Positions 53,986 to 62,679 of a stretch of DNA of 64,000 nt are shown here, piece after piece (the first letter of the stretch is position 1; the number at the start of each line of letters is the position of its first letter). The position numbers were made by a program, and so were the translations under genes. The notes under the pieces were generated by a model. That model did no database searches. It worked only from the letters and a program-made list of their open reading frames with translations, and had not been told where the DNA came from. Origin of the DNA: Terrabacter sp. Root85 (GTDB lineage: Bacteria > Actinomycetota > Actinomycetes > Actinomycetales > Dermatophilaceae); contig NZ_LMIW01000014.1 in the NCBI RefSeq assembly GCF_001429185.1, positions 1 to 64,000 of the forward strand, read 5' to 3'.

Positions 53986-56900
53986 ATGCAGCGCATCGAC
54001 GGTCACCTCGTCCTGAGCCCCACGGACCTGACGAAGCACGTGGCCTGTGCGCACATCACGACGCTCGACCTCGAGGCTCTCGACGCCCGCCCCGGGACGA
54101 GTGCCGGGACCAGCCGCAGGGCGAGCGGCGCCGACGACTCGCTCAACCTCGTCTTCGCCAAGGGGCTCGAGCACGAGCGCGCCTATCTCGAGCGTCTCGT
54201 CGCCGAGGGGCGCGTCGTCGAGGACATCGCGGCCCTTGGGGTGCGGGGTGTCGAGGCCGAGGCGGCGACGCTCGACGCCATGCGCCGGGGTGTCGACGTC
54301 ATCTACCAGGCGACGTTCTTCGACGGGCACTGGGTGGGGCTCGCCGACTTCCTGCTGCGCGTCGACGAGCCGAGCGACCTCGGCCCGTGGCGCTACGACA
54401 TCGCCGACACCAAGCTGGCGCGGCGGCTCAAGGTCCCAGCGCTGCTCCAGATGGCGACGTATGCCGCCCGGCTCGAGCTGCTCCAGGGCGTCCCGCCGCA
54501 GTGGCTGACCGTCGTCACCGGCGACACCGAGTCGCACCCGTGGCGGCTCGTCGACGTGGCCCCCTACGCCCGCCGTCGGCGCGCCGAGCTGCTCGACGCC
54601 ATCGCCAACCCGCGCGAGACGGAGTCCGCGCGCGTCCAGCACTGCGGTCAGTGCCGGTGGAAGGAGCGGTGTGCGCAGGAGTGGCTCGACCGCGACGACC
54701 TCATCCAGGTCGCGGGCATGCGCGCCGACCACCGCGCCGCGCTCATCGACCTCGGCATCCCGACGCTTCGTTCGCTGGCCGAGTCCAGCGAGGAGCGGCT
54801 GGCCCCGGCCCTGTCCATCGCGACCCGGCGTCGGTTGCTCCAGCAGGCCAGGCTCCAGCTCGCCGAGCGCGAGACCGGGCGGGCGCAGTTCGAGCTCCTC
54901 GACCCCGAGCCGGCCCGGGGGCTGCAGATGCTGCCCGAGCCCGACGAGGGCGACGTCTACCTCGACTTCGAGGGCGACCCGTGGGCCGAGGGCGGTACGG
55001 GGCGCGAGTACCTCGCGGGCATCTGGACGCGGCAAGGGGAGTTCGTCGAGTTCTGGGCGCACGACTTCGCCGAGGAGGGGCGCCTGACGACCGACCTCGT
55101 CGACTGGCTGACGGAGCGGTGGCAGCGCTTTCCCGACCTCCACGTCTACCACTACGCGCCCTACGAGACGACGGCTCTCAAGAGGCTCGTCGGCCAGCAC
55201 GCGACGCGCGAGGCCGAGCTCGACCAGCTGTTGCGCCACGAGGTCTTCGTCGACCTCTACGCCGTCGTGCGCCAGGGCGTGCGCATCAGCAAGGGCTCCT
55301 ACTCCATCAAGAAGCTCGAGGAGTTCTACTGGGGCCACACGCGATCCGCCGACGGCGCGGGTGTCGCCGACGGTCTCTCGTCCGTCGTCGAATACGAACG
55401 CTGGCTCGCCGGTCGCGACGACGGGTCGGCCGACCAGGCGATCCTCGACGACATCCGGCGCTACAACGAGGAGGACGTCCGCTCGACGCTGGCGCTGCAC
55501 GAGTGGCTCGAGGAGCGACGCGCCGAGCTCGCACGCGCGGGGCACACGCTGGGCCGGCCGGTGCCCGAGCCGCTGCGCGAGGTCAGCGACGAGGAGCGTG
55601 CCGAGATCGCGCTCTCCGAGCGCCTGGTCGCCGACGGCCACCTGCTCCTCGCCGGACTCGTCGGGTGGCACCGGCGCGAGAAGCGCCCGGAGTGGTGGGA
55701 CTTCTTCCGCTACAAGGAGCTCGAGACGGCCGAGCTCGTCGAGGACGGCACCGCCATCGGCGACCTCGGTGAGCCCGAGGAGATGCGGGTCGTCAAGCTC
55801 TCCAAGGTCTGGCGGTACCCCTTTCCGCCCCAGGACTGCAAGGTGTCGGTCGGCAAGTACGTCCCCGACGTCGACACCCACGCACCGGTCGGCAAGGTCG
55901 TCGACCTCGACCCGGTCGAGGGCTGGGTCGAGCTGTCGATGAAGAAGTCGCTGGAGCCGCCACGTCCGCGCGGCCTCGGGGGACCCGGACCGGTCATGGA
56001 CCAGGCGCTCCGGGCGAGCATCGCCCGCACCGGCGAGCTCGCGCTGGCCGGTGGGTCCAACCTCGCGACGCGGCTCGTCGAGCGGGTCGTCCCGGCCGCC
56101 GACCTGCTCGCGCCCCTTGCCGGAGAGTCGCCCAAGGACGTCGTCGTCCGCGTCGGTCGCGGCTTGCGCGGCGAGATCCTGGCCGTCCAGGGGCCCCCCG
56201 GCACCGGCAAGACGTATGCCGGGTCGGCGCTTATCCGCGAGCTGCTCGACGCCGGCCTGCGCGTCGGCGTCACCGCGCAGTCTCATGCGGTCGTGCTCAA
56301 CCTCCTCGACGAGGTGGCCCGTCCTGCCTGGCACAAGGACGGCACCAACGTCGAGGAAGGCGACGAGCCGGACGACCCGAACGCCCTCATCCGCCACACG
56401 TCCGACAACGCCGCCATCGCGGCTGCGCTCGCGAGCGGAGAGGCGACCCTCGTCGGGGGCACCGCCTGGCTGTGGTCGCGCGACGACATGGTCGATGCCG
56501 TCGACGTGCTCGTCATCGACGAGGCCGGCCAGTTCTCGCTCGCCAACGCCGTGGCCGTGGCCCCGGCCGCGCGCTCGCTCGTCCTGCTCGGAGACCCGCA
56601 ACAGCTGACCCAGCCGACCAAGGCGGTCCATCCCTACGGCTCCGGTGTCTCTGCGCTCGACCACCTCCGCGCCGGTGACGACGGGCTCGTCCACGACGTC
56701 ATCCCTGCCGAGCGCGGTGTCTTCCTCGACCGCACGCACCGGATGCACCCGAGCCTGACGGCGTTCGTGTCGGAGCTCGCCTACGAGGGCCGGCTCGAAT
56801 CGGCGCCGGGGCGCGAGCAGCTCCGCGTCGAGGCGCCCGGCGCCCTGTCGGGTGAGGGGCTGCGCTGGGCTCCCGTCGAGCACGACACGCTGTGCGAACA

Positions 56901-57336
56901 GTCGAGCCGCCAGGAGGGCCGGGTCGTCCGTGCCCTCGTCGACGACCTGCTCCGCGGCAGCTGGACCACGGCGGACGGCGACTCGCGTCCGATCGGTCTT
57001 GCCGACGTCCTCGTCGTCGCGCCCTACAACGCGCACGTCGCCACCCTCGCGGCCGAGCTGCCCGACGGCGCTCGGGTCGGCACGGTCGACAAGTTCCAGG
57101 GCCAGCAGGGCGCCGTCGTCATCTACTCGATGGCGAGCACCACGGCGGCCCTCGCGCCCCGCGGCGTCTCGTTCCTCTACGACCTGCACCGGCTCAACGT
57201 CGCGATCTCCCGCGCCAAGGCGATGGCGGTCATCGTGGGCAGCCCCCTGCTCACCGACGCCGAGGTCCACACACCGGAGGAGCTGCGCGCCGTCAACGCG
57301 CTGTGCCGCTACGTCGACGAGGCCAAGACCGTCTGA
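53986..57336 (+). CDS. TM0106-type RecB nuclease / RNase H / SF1 helicase fusion
   Basis: An 1116-residue protein. Part 1 (1-300) is a Cas4/RecB-like nuclease: Cys19 and HCGQCRWKERC near 217-227 could ligate a 4Fe-4S cluster, and YDIADTKLARR with LLQMATYAARLE gives the PD-(D/E)xK and QxxxY motifs near 140-165. Part 2 (320-520) is a YprB-like RNase H fold beginning VYLDFEGDPW. Part 3 (720-1116) is a Dna2/UPF1-like helicase: Walker A GPPGTGKTYA near 737, Walker B VIDEAGQF near 843 and DKFQGQQG near 1035. Expected role: processing of DNA ends or of RNA-DNA hybrids. Confidence 0.88.
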   Translation: MQRIDGHLVLSPTDLTKHVACAHITTLDLEALDARPGTSAGTSRRASGADDSLNLVFAKGLEHERAYLERLVAEGRVVEDIAALGVRGVEAEAATLDAMRRGVDVIYQATFFDGHWVGLADFLLRVDEPSDLGPWRYDIADTKLARRLKVPALLQMATYAARLELLQGVPPQWLTVVTGDTESHPWRLVDVAPYARRRRAELLDAIANPRETESARVQHCGQCRWKERCAQEWLDRDDLIQVAGMRADHRAALIDLGIPTLRSLAESSEERLAPALSIATRRRLLQQARLQLAERETGRAQFELLDPEPARGLQMLPEPDEGDVYLDFEGDPWAEGGTGREYLAGIWTRQGEFVEFWAHDFAEEGRLTTDLVDWLTERWQRFPDLHVYHYAPYETTALKRLVGQHATREAELDQLLRHEVFVDLYAVVRQGVRISKGSYSIKKLEEFYWGHTRSADGAGVADGLSSVVEYERWLAGRDDGSADQAILDDIRRYNEEDVRSTLALHEWLEERRAELARAGHTLGRPVPEPLREVSDEERAEIALSERLVADGHLLLAGLVGWHRREKRPEWWDFFRYKELETAELVEDGTAIGDLGEPEEMRVVKLSKVWRYPFPPQDCKVSVGKYVPDVDTHAPVGKVVDLDPVEGWVELSMKKSLEPPRPRGLGGPGPVMDQALRASIARTGELALAGGSNLATRLVERVVPAADLLAPLAGESPKDVVVRVGRGLRGEILAVQGPPGTGKTYAGSALIRELLDAGLRVGVTAQSHAVVLNLLDEVARPAWHKDGTNVEEGDEPDDPNALIRHTSDNAAIAAALASGEATLVGGTAWLWSRDDMVDAVDVLVIDEAGQFSLANAVAVAPAARSLVLLGDPQQLTQPTKAVHPYGSGVSALDHLRAGDDGLVHDVIPAERGVFLDRTHRMHPSLTAFVSELAYEGRLESAPGREQLRVEAPGALSGEGLRWAPVEHDTLCEQSSRQEGRVVRALVDDLLRGSWTTADGDSRPIGLADVLVVAPYNAHVATLAAELPDGARVGTVDKFQGQQGAVVIYSMASTTAALAPRGVSFLYDLHRLNVAISRAKAMAVIVGSPLLTDAEVHTPEELRAVNALCRYVDEAKTV

Positions 57337-57409
57337 GCCGGGACTCGCCGGCCGGGCGCCGCTCGGTGATGGCCCGCGTCGACCGCAGCGGCCCGCGCCG
57401 GTCCGGGCG

Positions 57410-57865
57410 TCAGTTTCGGCGGGGGAGCGACGCGAGGTCCTTCTCGACGACCTCGCGGTCCTCCGGGTCGTCCATCGTGGCAAGCACCTCACGGGCCTCG
57501 GCCTCGAAGCGCTCGGCGGCATCGAAGTCGCCGCCGACCGCGGCCGCCCTCGCGGACGCCTCGAGGGCGGCCGCGAGGTCCCAGCGCTCGCCGGCCCCAC
57601 CGCGCGCGATGGTGACGTACCGCCCCGCGTGGTAGGCAGCGGCATCAGGCTGTCCGAGCACGGCATGCACGCGGGAGACGAGCCAGTGACCCCGGCCCCT
57701 GTTCTCCGGCCGCACCCCCTCGAACCTGCCCCAGTGGTACAGCGAGGCATGGGCGCGAGCCAGCATCTCGTCGTCGTCCTCCGGCGACCGGTCGGTCTGC
57801 TCGAGCAGCTCCCACGTCGCGTTGTAGAGGTCCACGCCGAGGCGGCGGTGGTCGATCTCGCTCAT
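57410..57865 (-). CDS. small helical-repeat protein, unknown function
   Basis: A 151-residue soluble protein made of about six amphipathic helices (for example LARAHASLYHWGRFEG, AAAYHAGRYVTIA, AERFEAEAREVLATM), resembling a short TPR array. No catalytic motif. The ATG at 57865 lies 6 bases after TACAGT, a -10 placed for a leaderless transcript. It is downstream of the ADP-ribosylglycohydrolase gene on the same strand but has its own promoter. Confidence 0.72.
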   Translation of the reverse strand: MSEIDHRRLGVDLYNATWELLEQTDRSPEDDDEMLARAHASLYHWGRFEGVRPENRGRGHWLVSRVHAVLGQPDAAAYHAGRYVTIARGGAGERWDLAAALEASARAAAVGGDFDAAERFEAEAREVLATMDDPEDREVVEKDLASLPRRN

Positions 57866-57871
57866 GGCGGC

Positions 57872-57877
57872 ACTGTA
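57872..57877 (-). promoter_or_regulatory. -10 element, leaderless small helical protein transcript
   Basis: TACAGT on the minus strand, 6 bases upstream of the ATG at 57865. Confidence 0.45.
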
Positions 57878-57897
57878 GACCGCAGCCTGGTCCGGGT

Positions 57898-59343
57898 TCA
57901 GGCGCCGTGGGCGGCGACGTCCCAGAGCCGTCCCTCCCCGCGGATGCCCGGCAAGGCCTCCCGGATCGACCGCTCGGCGAGCTCGGGAGCGACACCGAGG
58001 TCGACGGCATACCGCAGCGCCACCGCCGGGGTGCGCTGGACGCCCTGACGGCAGTGCACGAGCACCCGCTTGCCCTCGGCGCGGAACTGTCGCAGTGCCG
58101 ACGAGGCGTCGTCGAGGACGAAGTCGAGGTGAGGGTTGCTCTCCTCCTGCTCCTCGTCGTTGATCCAGAACTCGATGTGGTCGCGTGCCGTCATGCCGGC
58201 GGCGGGGATGTCGTCCAGGCCGAGCGCGCACAGGGAGACGATCGCCTGCACGTCGAGCTCGGGCACGCGTCCGAGGTCAGTGATGGTGCCCAGCACGATG
58301 TCGGGGTCGATGGGGTGCGGGATGCCCAGTGTCGGGATCCGCGCGTCGCCCATCGAGGCGACCGACGGCCACTCGCCGACACGACGTCCGCCTTCCGAGG
58401 TCGAGACGGCGAGCTCGACGAGGTCGTGGGCGCGCAGCCCCGGCCACCCGTGCACCATGCGCCGCCACTGGGTCGGCACCGCCGACGCGCCGTAGCGGGC
58501 GCCGAGCAGCGAGCCCGCGATGGCGGCGACGGTGTCGGTGTCGTGTCCCGCCCGGACGGCAGCCTGCAGCCCCCGCTGGAGGTGCATCGCCGAGCCGTCG
58601 CCGCGGTCGGTCGTCGTGATCGCGGCCCAGGCGTCCTGCAGCGCCGTCACGGTGAAGCCGTTGTTGCCGAACTGCCCCGGCTCGGCGCCGGTCGCCGCCT
58701 CGATCCAGTCGCCCCAGCGTCCGACGTGCGGCGCGCTCACGAGGTCGAGACCGGCCGCGAGGTCGAGACGCCCCTCGGTGACGGCGACCCGGATCGCCTC
58801 CGACCACAGCACCGCCGAGTCACCGGCGAGCGGGTCGGCGTGGGTGAGCAGGGCGATGGCTCGGGCGGCGCGGGCCGTCGCGTCGCGGTCGTCGAGGGCC
58901 GACAGGCCGACGATGGGGGTCCGCATCAGCGCGCCGTTGCCGGCGGTCAGCCCGGTGCGGGCGTGCAGTGCCTCGCTCGCCCGGGTCAGGCGTTCGTGCG
59001 AGCGTCCGGTCAGCTCCTTCGCCTCCGTCAGCACCGAGCGCGTCTGGATGCCGACGTCCGTGGCGCCGCCGTCGAGCCAGGCCGTGAAGGCATCGGCGAC
59101 GCCGTCGAGGCCCTCGGGCGAGGTGAGGTCGATGCCCTGGGCGGCGATGCGCGCCACACAGAGCGTCATCTGGGTGTCATCGCTCCATTCGCCGGGCTCG
59201 TACGGCCCGAGGCCACCACCCTTCATGACCGCCTCGCCGACCGGGGGCGCCGCCATCTCGTACGGCACGCCGAGTGCGTCGCCGCAGGCCTCGCCGAGCA
59301 GCACCCCCGCCGCGCGGTCGACGGCGATGGGGCGGATCGACAC
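57898..59343 (-). CDS. ADP-ribosylglycohydrolase fused to a cysteine phosphatase domain
   Basis: A 481-residue protein. Residues 1-315 are a DraG/ARH-type hydrolase with the metal ligands SDDT at 54-57 and GHDTDT at 266-271. Residues 335-481 resemble a dual-specificity/protein-tyrosine phosphatase: the P-loop HCRQGVQRT has Cys431 and Arg437 (C-x5-R), and an Asp-rich region precedes it. The start is GTG at 59343 with GGAGGAG 7 bases upstream. The fusion suggests that the protein removes ADP-ribose and phosphate from the same or related substrates. Confidence 0.85.
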   Translation of the reverse strand: MSIRPIAVDRAAGVLLGEACGDALGVPYEMAAPPVGEAVMKGGGLGPYEPGEWSDDTQMTLCVARIAAQGIDLTSPEGLDGVADAFTAWLDGGATDVGIQTRSVLTEAKELTGRSHERLTRASEALHARTGLTAGNGALMRTPIVGLSALDDRDATARAARAIALLTHADPLAGDSAVLWSEAIRVAVTEGRLDLAAGLDLVSAPHVGRWGDWIEAATGAEPGQFGNNGFTVTALQDAWAAITTTDRGDGSAMHLQRGLQAAVRAGHDTDTVAAIAGSLLGARYGASAVPTQWRRMVHGWPGLRAHDLVELAVSTSEGGRRVGEWPSVASMGDARIPTLGIPHPIDPDIVLGTITDLGRVPELDVQAIVSLCALGLDDIPAAGMTARDHIEFWINDEEQEESNPHLDFVLDDASSALRQFRAEGKRVLVHCRQGVQRTPAVALRYAVDLGVAPELAERSIREALPGIRGEGRLWDVAAHGA

Positions 59344-59486
59344 GACGGCTCCTCCTGGACGGTGTGGACGCTCGGGCGCCCGGGGACGTGGGGTGGTGCT
59401 TCGGGACGAAACTACCGTCCGCGCCGGCCCGGTCGACGGTCCGGTCCAACCCTCGATGCCGCGTCGGGGAGCACGGACCGACGCCG

Positions 59487-59492
59487 TAGGCT
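59487..59492 (+). promoter_or_regulatory. -10 element, leaderless small membrane protein transcript
   Basis: TAGGCT is 6 bases upstream of the GTG at 59499. Confidence 0.5.
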
Positions 59493-59498
59493 TCTCGC

Positions 59499-59861
59499 GT
59501 GCTCCAACCCCTGACCGTCGTGCTGCTCGTCGCAAGCGGCCTGCTCGGCCTGCTGGCCGCCCACCACCTGCTCCGGGGCCGTCTCGTCGACGACCCGCTC
59601 ATCATCGTCGGTGCCGTCATCGAGCTCGCGCTCGTCGTGCAGCTCGTCGTGGGGCTCACGAAGGCGTCCGCGATCGGCGACGGCGCCGAGCGGGCCACCT
59701 TCATCGCCTACCTCTTCACCGTCCTGCTCGTCATCCCGGCCACGATCGTCATCGCCGTCAAGGAGAAGACGCAGTGGGCCATGGCCGTCGTCCTCGGTGG
59801 CGCCCTCGTCGTGGCGATCCTCGTCGCCCGCCTGCAGCAGGTCTGGAGCCTCAATGTCTGA
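59499..59861 (+). CDS. four-helix membrane protein, unknown function
   Basis: A 120-residue protein that is almost entirely hydrophobic, with four predicted helices (about 2-20, 28-50, 61-84, 89-109). GTG start, leaderless. Overlaps the next gene by 8 bases. No family recognised; the size resembles small conserved actinobacterial integral membrane proteins. Confidence 0.72.
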   Translation: MLQPLTVVLLVASGLLGLLAAHHLLRGRLVDDPLIIVGAVIELALVVQLVVGLTKASAIGDGAERATFIAYLFTVLLVIPATIVIAVKEKTQWAMAVVLGGALVVAILVARLQQVWSLNV

Positions 59862-60336
59862 GCCGGCGCCCACCCCCGAGGCCTCGTCGGAGCAGCCGGA
59901 CACGGAGCGGCCGCACACCGGGCACGGCTTCGGCCGCGTGCTCGTCGCCGTCTACGGCCTGCTCGCCCTCGCAGCGACCGGGCGCTCGATCCTGCAGATC
60001 ACCGAGTACTTCGACCGGGCACCAGTCCCGTTCCTGCTGTCGGCGCTCGCGGCGCTCATCTACCTCGTCGCGACCATCGGTCTGGCCCGCGGCGACCGTG
60101 CATCCGTACGCCTCGCGACCATCGCCCTCACGGTCGAGCTCGTGGGCGTGCTCGTGGTCGGGACCTGGAGCGTCGCGCGACCCGAGGCCTTCCCCGAGAA
60201 GACCGTCTGGTCACACTTCGGCGCAGGCTACGGCTACGTCCCTCTCGTGCTGCCGCTCGTCGGCCTCTGGTGGATCCGTCGCACGGCCCGGGCTACCGCC
60301 GCCTCCGATGAGGAGGTGGCGCGGTCGGCGGACTGA
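59854..60336 (+). CDS. four-helix membrane protein with polar N-terminus
   Basis: A 160-residue protein. Residues 1-26 are polar and Pro/Glu-rich, followed by four membrane helices (about 28-48, 58-78, 86-106, 123-143) and an acidic tail. It overlaps the preceding membrane protein gene by 8 bases, so the two are made together and probably form a complex. No known domain. Confidence 0.72.
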   Translation: MSEPAPTPEASSEQPDTERPHTGHGFGRVLVAVYGLLALAATGRSILQITEYFDRAPVPFLLSALAALIYLVATIGLARGDRASVRLATIALTVELVGVLVVGTWSVARPEAFPEKTVWSHFGAGYGYVPLVLPLVGLWWIRRTARATAASDEEVARSAD

Positions 60337-60347
60337 CGCGCCGCCGA

Positions 60348-60353
60348 TAGGGT
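60348..60353 (+). promoter_or_regulatory. -10 element, leaderless FemX-like transcript
   Basis: TAGGGT is 7 bases upstream of the ATG at 60361. Confidence 0.5.
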
Positions 60354-60360
60354 TGCGGCC

Positions 60361-61602
60361 ATGACCGAGCAGACCCCTGCCCCTGCGCCGACGACGCAGG
60401 CGACCCTTGTCGCCGGCCCGCTGACGGTGCGCGAGATCAGCGCCGACGAGGCCGTCGAGACACTTCTCGAGGTCGGGGGCAGCTTCCTCCAGACGCCTGC
60501 CTGGGGACGGGCGAAGGCAGGCTGGCGGCGCACGCACCTCGGCTGGTTCGACGCCTCGGGGGCCCGCGTCGGGGCCGGCCTCGTCCTCTCGCGCACCATC
60601 CCGCGCCTCTCCCGGTCCTACGCCTACCTGCCCGAGGGTCCGGGGCTGCCGTGGGACGTCGTGGCGACCGACCCGGCGGCGTGGCTCGACCCGCTCGTCG
60701 CCTGGGCCAAGGCCAACAAGGCGTTCGCGCTCCGGCTCGGCTACCCCGTCGTCTCCCGCGTCTGGGACCGCGAGCCGGTCAAGAAGCAGGTCGTCGACAA
60801 CGGCCTGCTCAGCTTCACCACCCTGCCCGCGGCGGTCGACAACCCGACGGCCCGCACCCTCGAGGCCTGGCTCGACCGCAACCACTGGCTCCCGCTCGGC
60901 GCCGACGGTGTCGCGGTGGGTCAGCCCCGCCTGCTCTGCATCGTCGACCTGCGTGGCCGCTCCGACGCCGAGCTGCTCAAGGGCATGAACCAGCAGTGGC
61001 GCCGCAACGTCAAGAAGGCCGAGAAGGCCGGCGTCCAGGTGCGCGCGGTCGGGCCCGAGGGGCTCGACACCTTCCACGCCCTCTACGTCGAGTCGGCCGA
61101 CCGAGACAACTTCCTGCCCCGACCCAAGGCGTACTTCGACGTCATGGCGCGCTCGTTCGCGTCGGACGGCACGGACGGTGACGGTCCCGTGTCGGCGCGC
61201 TTCTACGAGGCCCACGTCGACGGCGACGTGCTCGCCTCGGCGTTGATGATCCGCTTCGGTCGCACGTTCTCCTACCTCTACGGCGGGTCGACCGAGCGCA
61301 ACCGCGACGCACGAGCCTCCAACGCCCTGCAGTGGCAGGCGATGCGTGACGCCGCCGCGGCCGGGTGCGAGTCCTACGACTTCAGGGGGTTCAACACCTC
61401 CCTCGGTGCCACGAGCCCCCTCACCGGCCTGCTCCTCTTCAAGCTCGGCGCCGGCGCCGACGTCGTCGAGATGGTGGGAGAGCGCGAGCTCGTCATCAGC
61501 AGGTTCTGGCACCTCGCCTTCGAGAAGGCCATGGCTGCCCGGATCGCAATCAACAAGCGCCGCAAGGCGGCCCGCGCCTCGGCCGACGCCGCCGACATCT
61601 GA
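60361..61602 (+). CDS. FemX/FemAB-family peptidoglycan bridge transferase
   Basis: A 413-residue aminoacyl-tRNA-dependent transferase with two GNAT-like halves (about 45-200 and 205-390). Typical signatures are SFLQTPAWGRAKAGW near 39-53, MNQQWRRNVKKAEKAGV near 210-226 and SYLYGGSTERNRDARASNALQW near 304-325. FemX-type enzymes add the first amino acid of the peptidoglycan interpeptide bridge. It is cytosolic and acts on lipid II. Expressed from its own leaderless promoter. Confidence 0.9.
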   Translation: MTEQTPAPAPTTQATLVAGPLTVREISADEAVETLLEVGGSFLQTPAWGRAKAGWRRTHLGWFDASGARVGAGLVLSRTIPRLSRSYAYLPEGPGLPWDVVATDPAAWLDPLVAWAKANKAFALRLGYPVVSRVWDREPVKKQVVDNGLLSFTTLPAAVDNPTARTLEAWLDRNHWLPLGADGVAVGQPRLLCIVDLRGRSDAELLKGMNQQWRRNVKKAEKAGVQVRAVGPEGLDTFHALYVESADRDNFLPRPKAYFDVMARSFASDGTDGDGPVSARFYEAHVDGDVLASALMIRFGRTFSYLYGGSTERNRDARASNALQWQAMRDAAAAGCESYDFRGFNTSLGATSPLTGLLLFKLGAGADVVEMVGERELVISRFWHLAFEKAMAARIAINKRRKAARASADAADI

Positions 61603-61637
61603 CCGATCGACGCGGTAGGTGGCGCGCCGACCGCGGG

Positions 61638-62615
61638 TCAGCGTCGCTGGATGTCGAAGTACGGGCTGACGTAGCAGGTGGCATAGCCCTGCCCCTGCTG
61701 CGCCGTGACGACGATCCCGTCGACGAGCGCCCGGCACGACACGGCGCCGCGGACCCCTGACCCCGTCGGGTCGCTCGTGCGCACCCGGAGGCTGAAGTAG
61801 TCGTTGCTCGTCGCGCCCGGTCTGACCGGCACCTCGAAGGCGAGGGGCGCGGTCTGCGCGGGGTAGTCGTAGCGCTGGTGCGTCGCGTCCGAGAGGGACA
61901 CCTCGATGCGGGCGCCCTTCTCGGCATACGCCTCGAAGCGGATCGTCCGCGCGTCCGCGGGAACGGGCGTCACGGGAACGGCCGGCACGGGGATGAGCGT
62001 GGGGGGAGAGGTCATGACGCCTCGGGTCGGGGTGGTCGCCTTCGCGGTCGCGCCGGGGGCCGACCGGGTCGGGCTGGCGCCGGGAACCAGGGGCGTGATC
62101 GTCGGGACCGGGAACGTCCTCGTCACGACGGGACGGTTGCGGGTGACGCTGACGGCGGGTCGGGCGACCGGGTCGAAATCGTCGACGGAGCTCATGGCCG
62201 CCCAGAAGCCGAGCGGGACGAGCATCCCGACGAGGATCGCCACGACGTGCCAGGCCTGGAGACGCCCGCCGAGCGAGCGTCCCGCGGCGCCGGGAAGGGT
62301 GACGGTGCGCAGCCGCTCGGTCATCGGCGGGGAGGCGGGTGCGGGAGGAGGCGGTGGCATCGGTGCGGGGTCCGCCCCCAACTTCTGCGGCACCCAGCTC
62401 GTCGCCGGCGGCCGCTCGAGGCCGAAGGTCGTGTCGTATGCCGTCACGTCCTGAGGCGTCCCGGTCGCCGTGGGCAGATCGGCCGGGTCAGCCGAACCGG
62501 CCGGGTCGAGACCGCGGGCACTCGTCGACCCGTCACGCGGGTCGGTCGGATCGGGGCCGACATCTCCCGTCGTGTCGCGGGTCGGGTCGGGCTCGAACGG
62601 CGGATTCTCAGACAC
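61638..62615 (-). CDS. proline-rich single-pass membrane protein, paralogue 1
   Basis: A 325-residue protein: about 120 residues of disordered Pro/Asp/Thr-rich cytosolic segment, one membrane helix (WHVVAILVGMLVPLGFWAA near 121-139), a Pro/Thr linker, and an extracellular beta domain with two cysteines (GAVSCRALVDG and YATCYVSPYFD). GTG start with GAGGGGA upstream; TAGATT at 62648-62653 is a likely -10. The architecture matches the next gene (62680-63486), so they are paralogues. The outer domain recalls MmpS-like proteins. Confidence 0.72.
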   Translation of the reverse strand: MSENPPFEPDPTRDTTGDVGPDPTDPRDGSTSARGLDPAGSADPADLPTATGTPQDVTAYDTTFGLERPPATSWVPQKLGADPAPMPPPPPAPASPPMTERLRTVTLPGAAGRSLGGRLQAWHVVAILVGMLVPLGFWAAMSSVDDFDPVARPAVSVTRNRPVVTRTFPVPTITPLVPGASPTRSAPGATAKATTPTRGVMTSPPTLIPVPAVPVTPVPADARTIRFEAYAEKGARIEVSLSDATHQRYDYPAQTAPLAFEVPVRPGATSNDYFSLRVRTSDPTGSGVRGAVSCRALVDGIVVTAQQGQGYATCYVSPYFDIQRR

Positions 62616-62647
62616 GGGGTCCCCTCGTCTCGTGCGTGCGGCTGCCC

Positions 62648-62653
62648 AATCTA
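62648..62653 (-). promoter_or_regulatory. -10 element of paralogue 1
   Basis: TAGATT on the minus strand, giving a leader of about 30 bases before the GTG at 62615. Confidence 0.4.
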
Positions 62654-62679
62654 GTGCGGCCGACCATCCCTGACCTCGG

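Noticed and set aside
44743-57336. A single large defence island linking McrBC to the helicase-nuclease.
   Set aside because: DoxX and a secreted protease with separate terminators lie between, and no mobile-element genes or integration sites were found; the genes may be independent.
53896-57750. A 1284-codon open frame on the minus strand opposite the helicase-nuclease gene.
   Set aside because: Antisense artefact; no motifs, whereas the + strand shows helicase and nuclease motifs in order.
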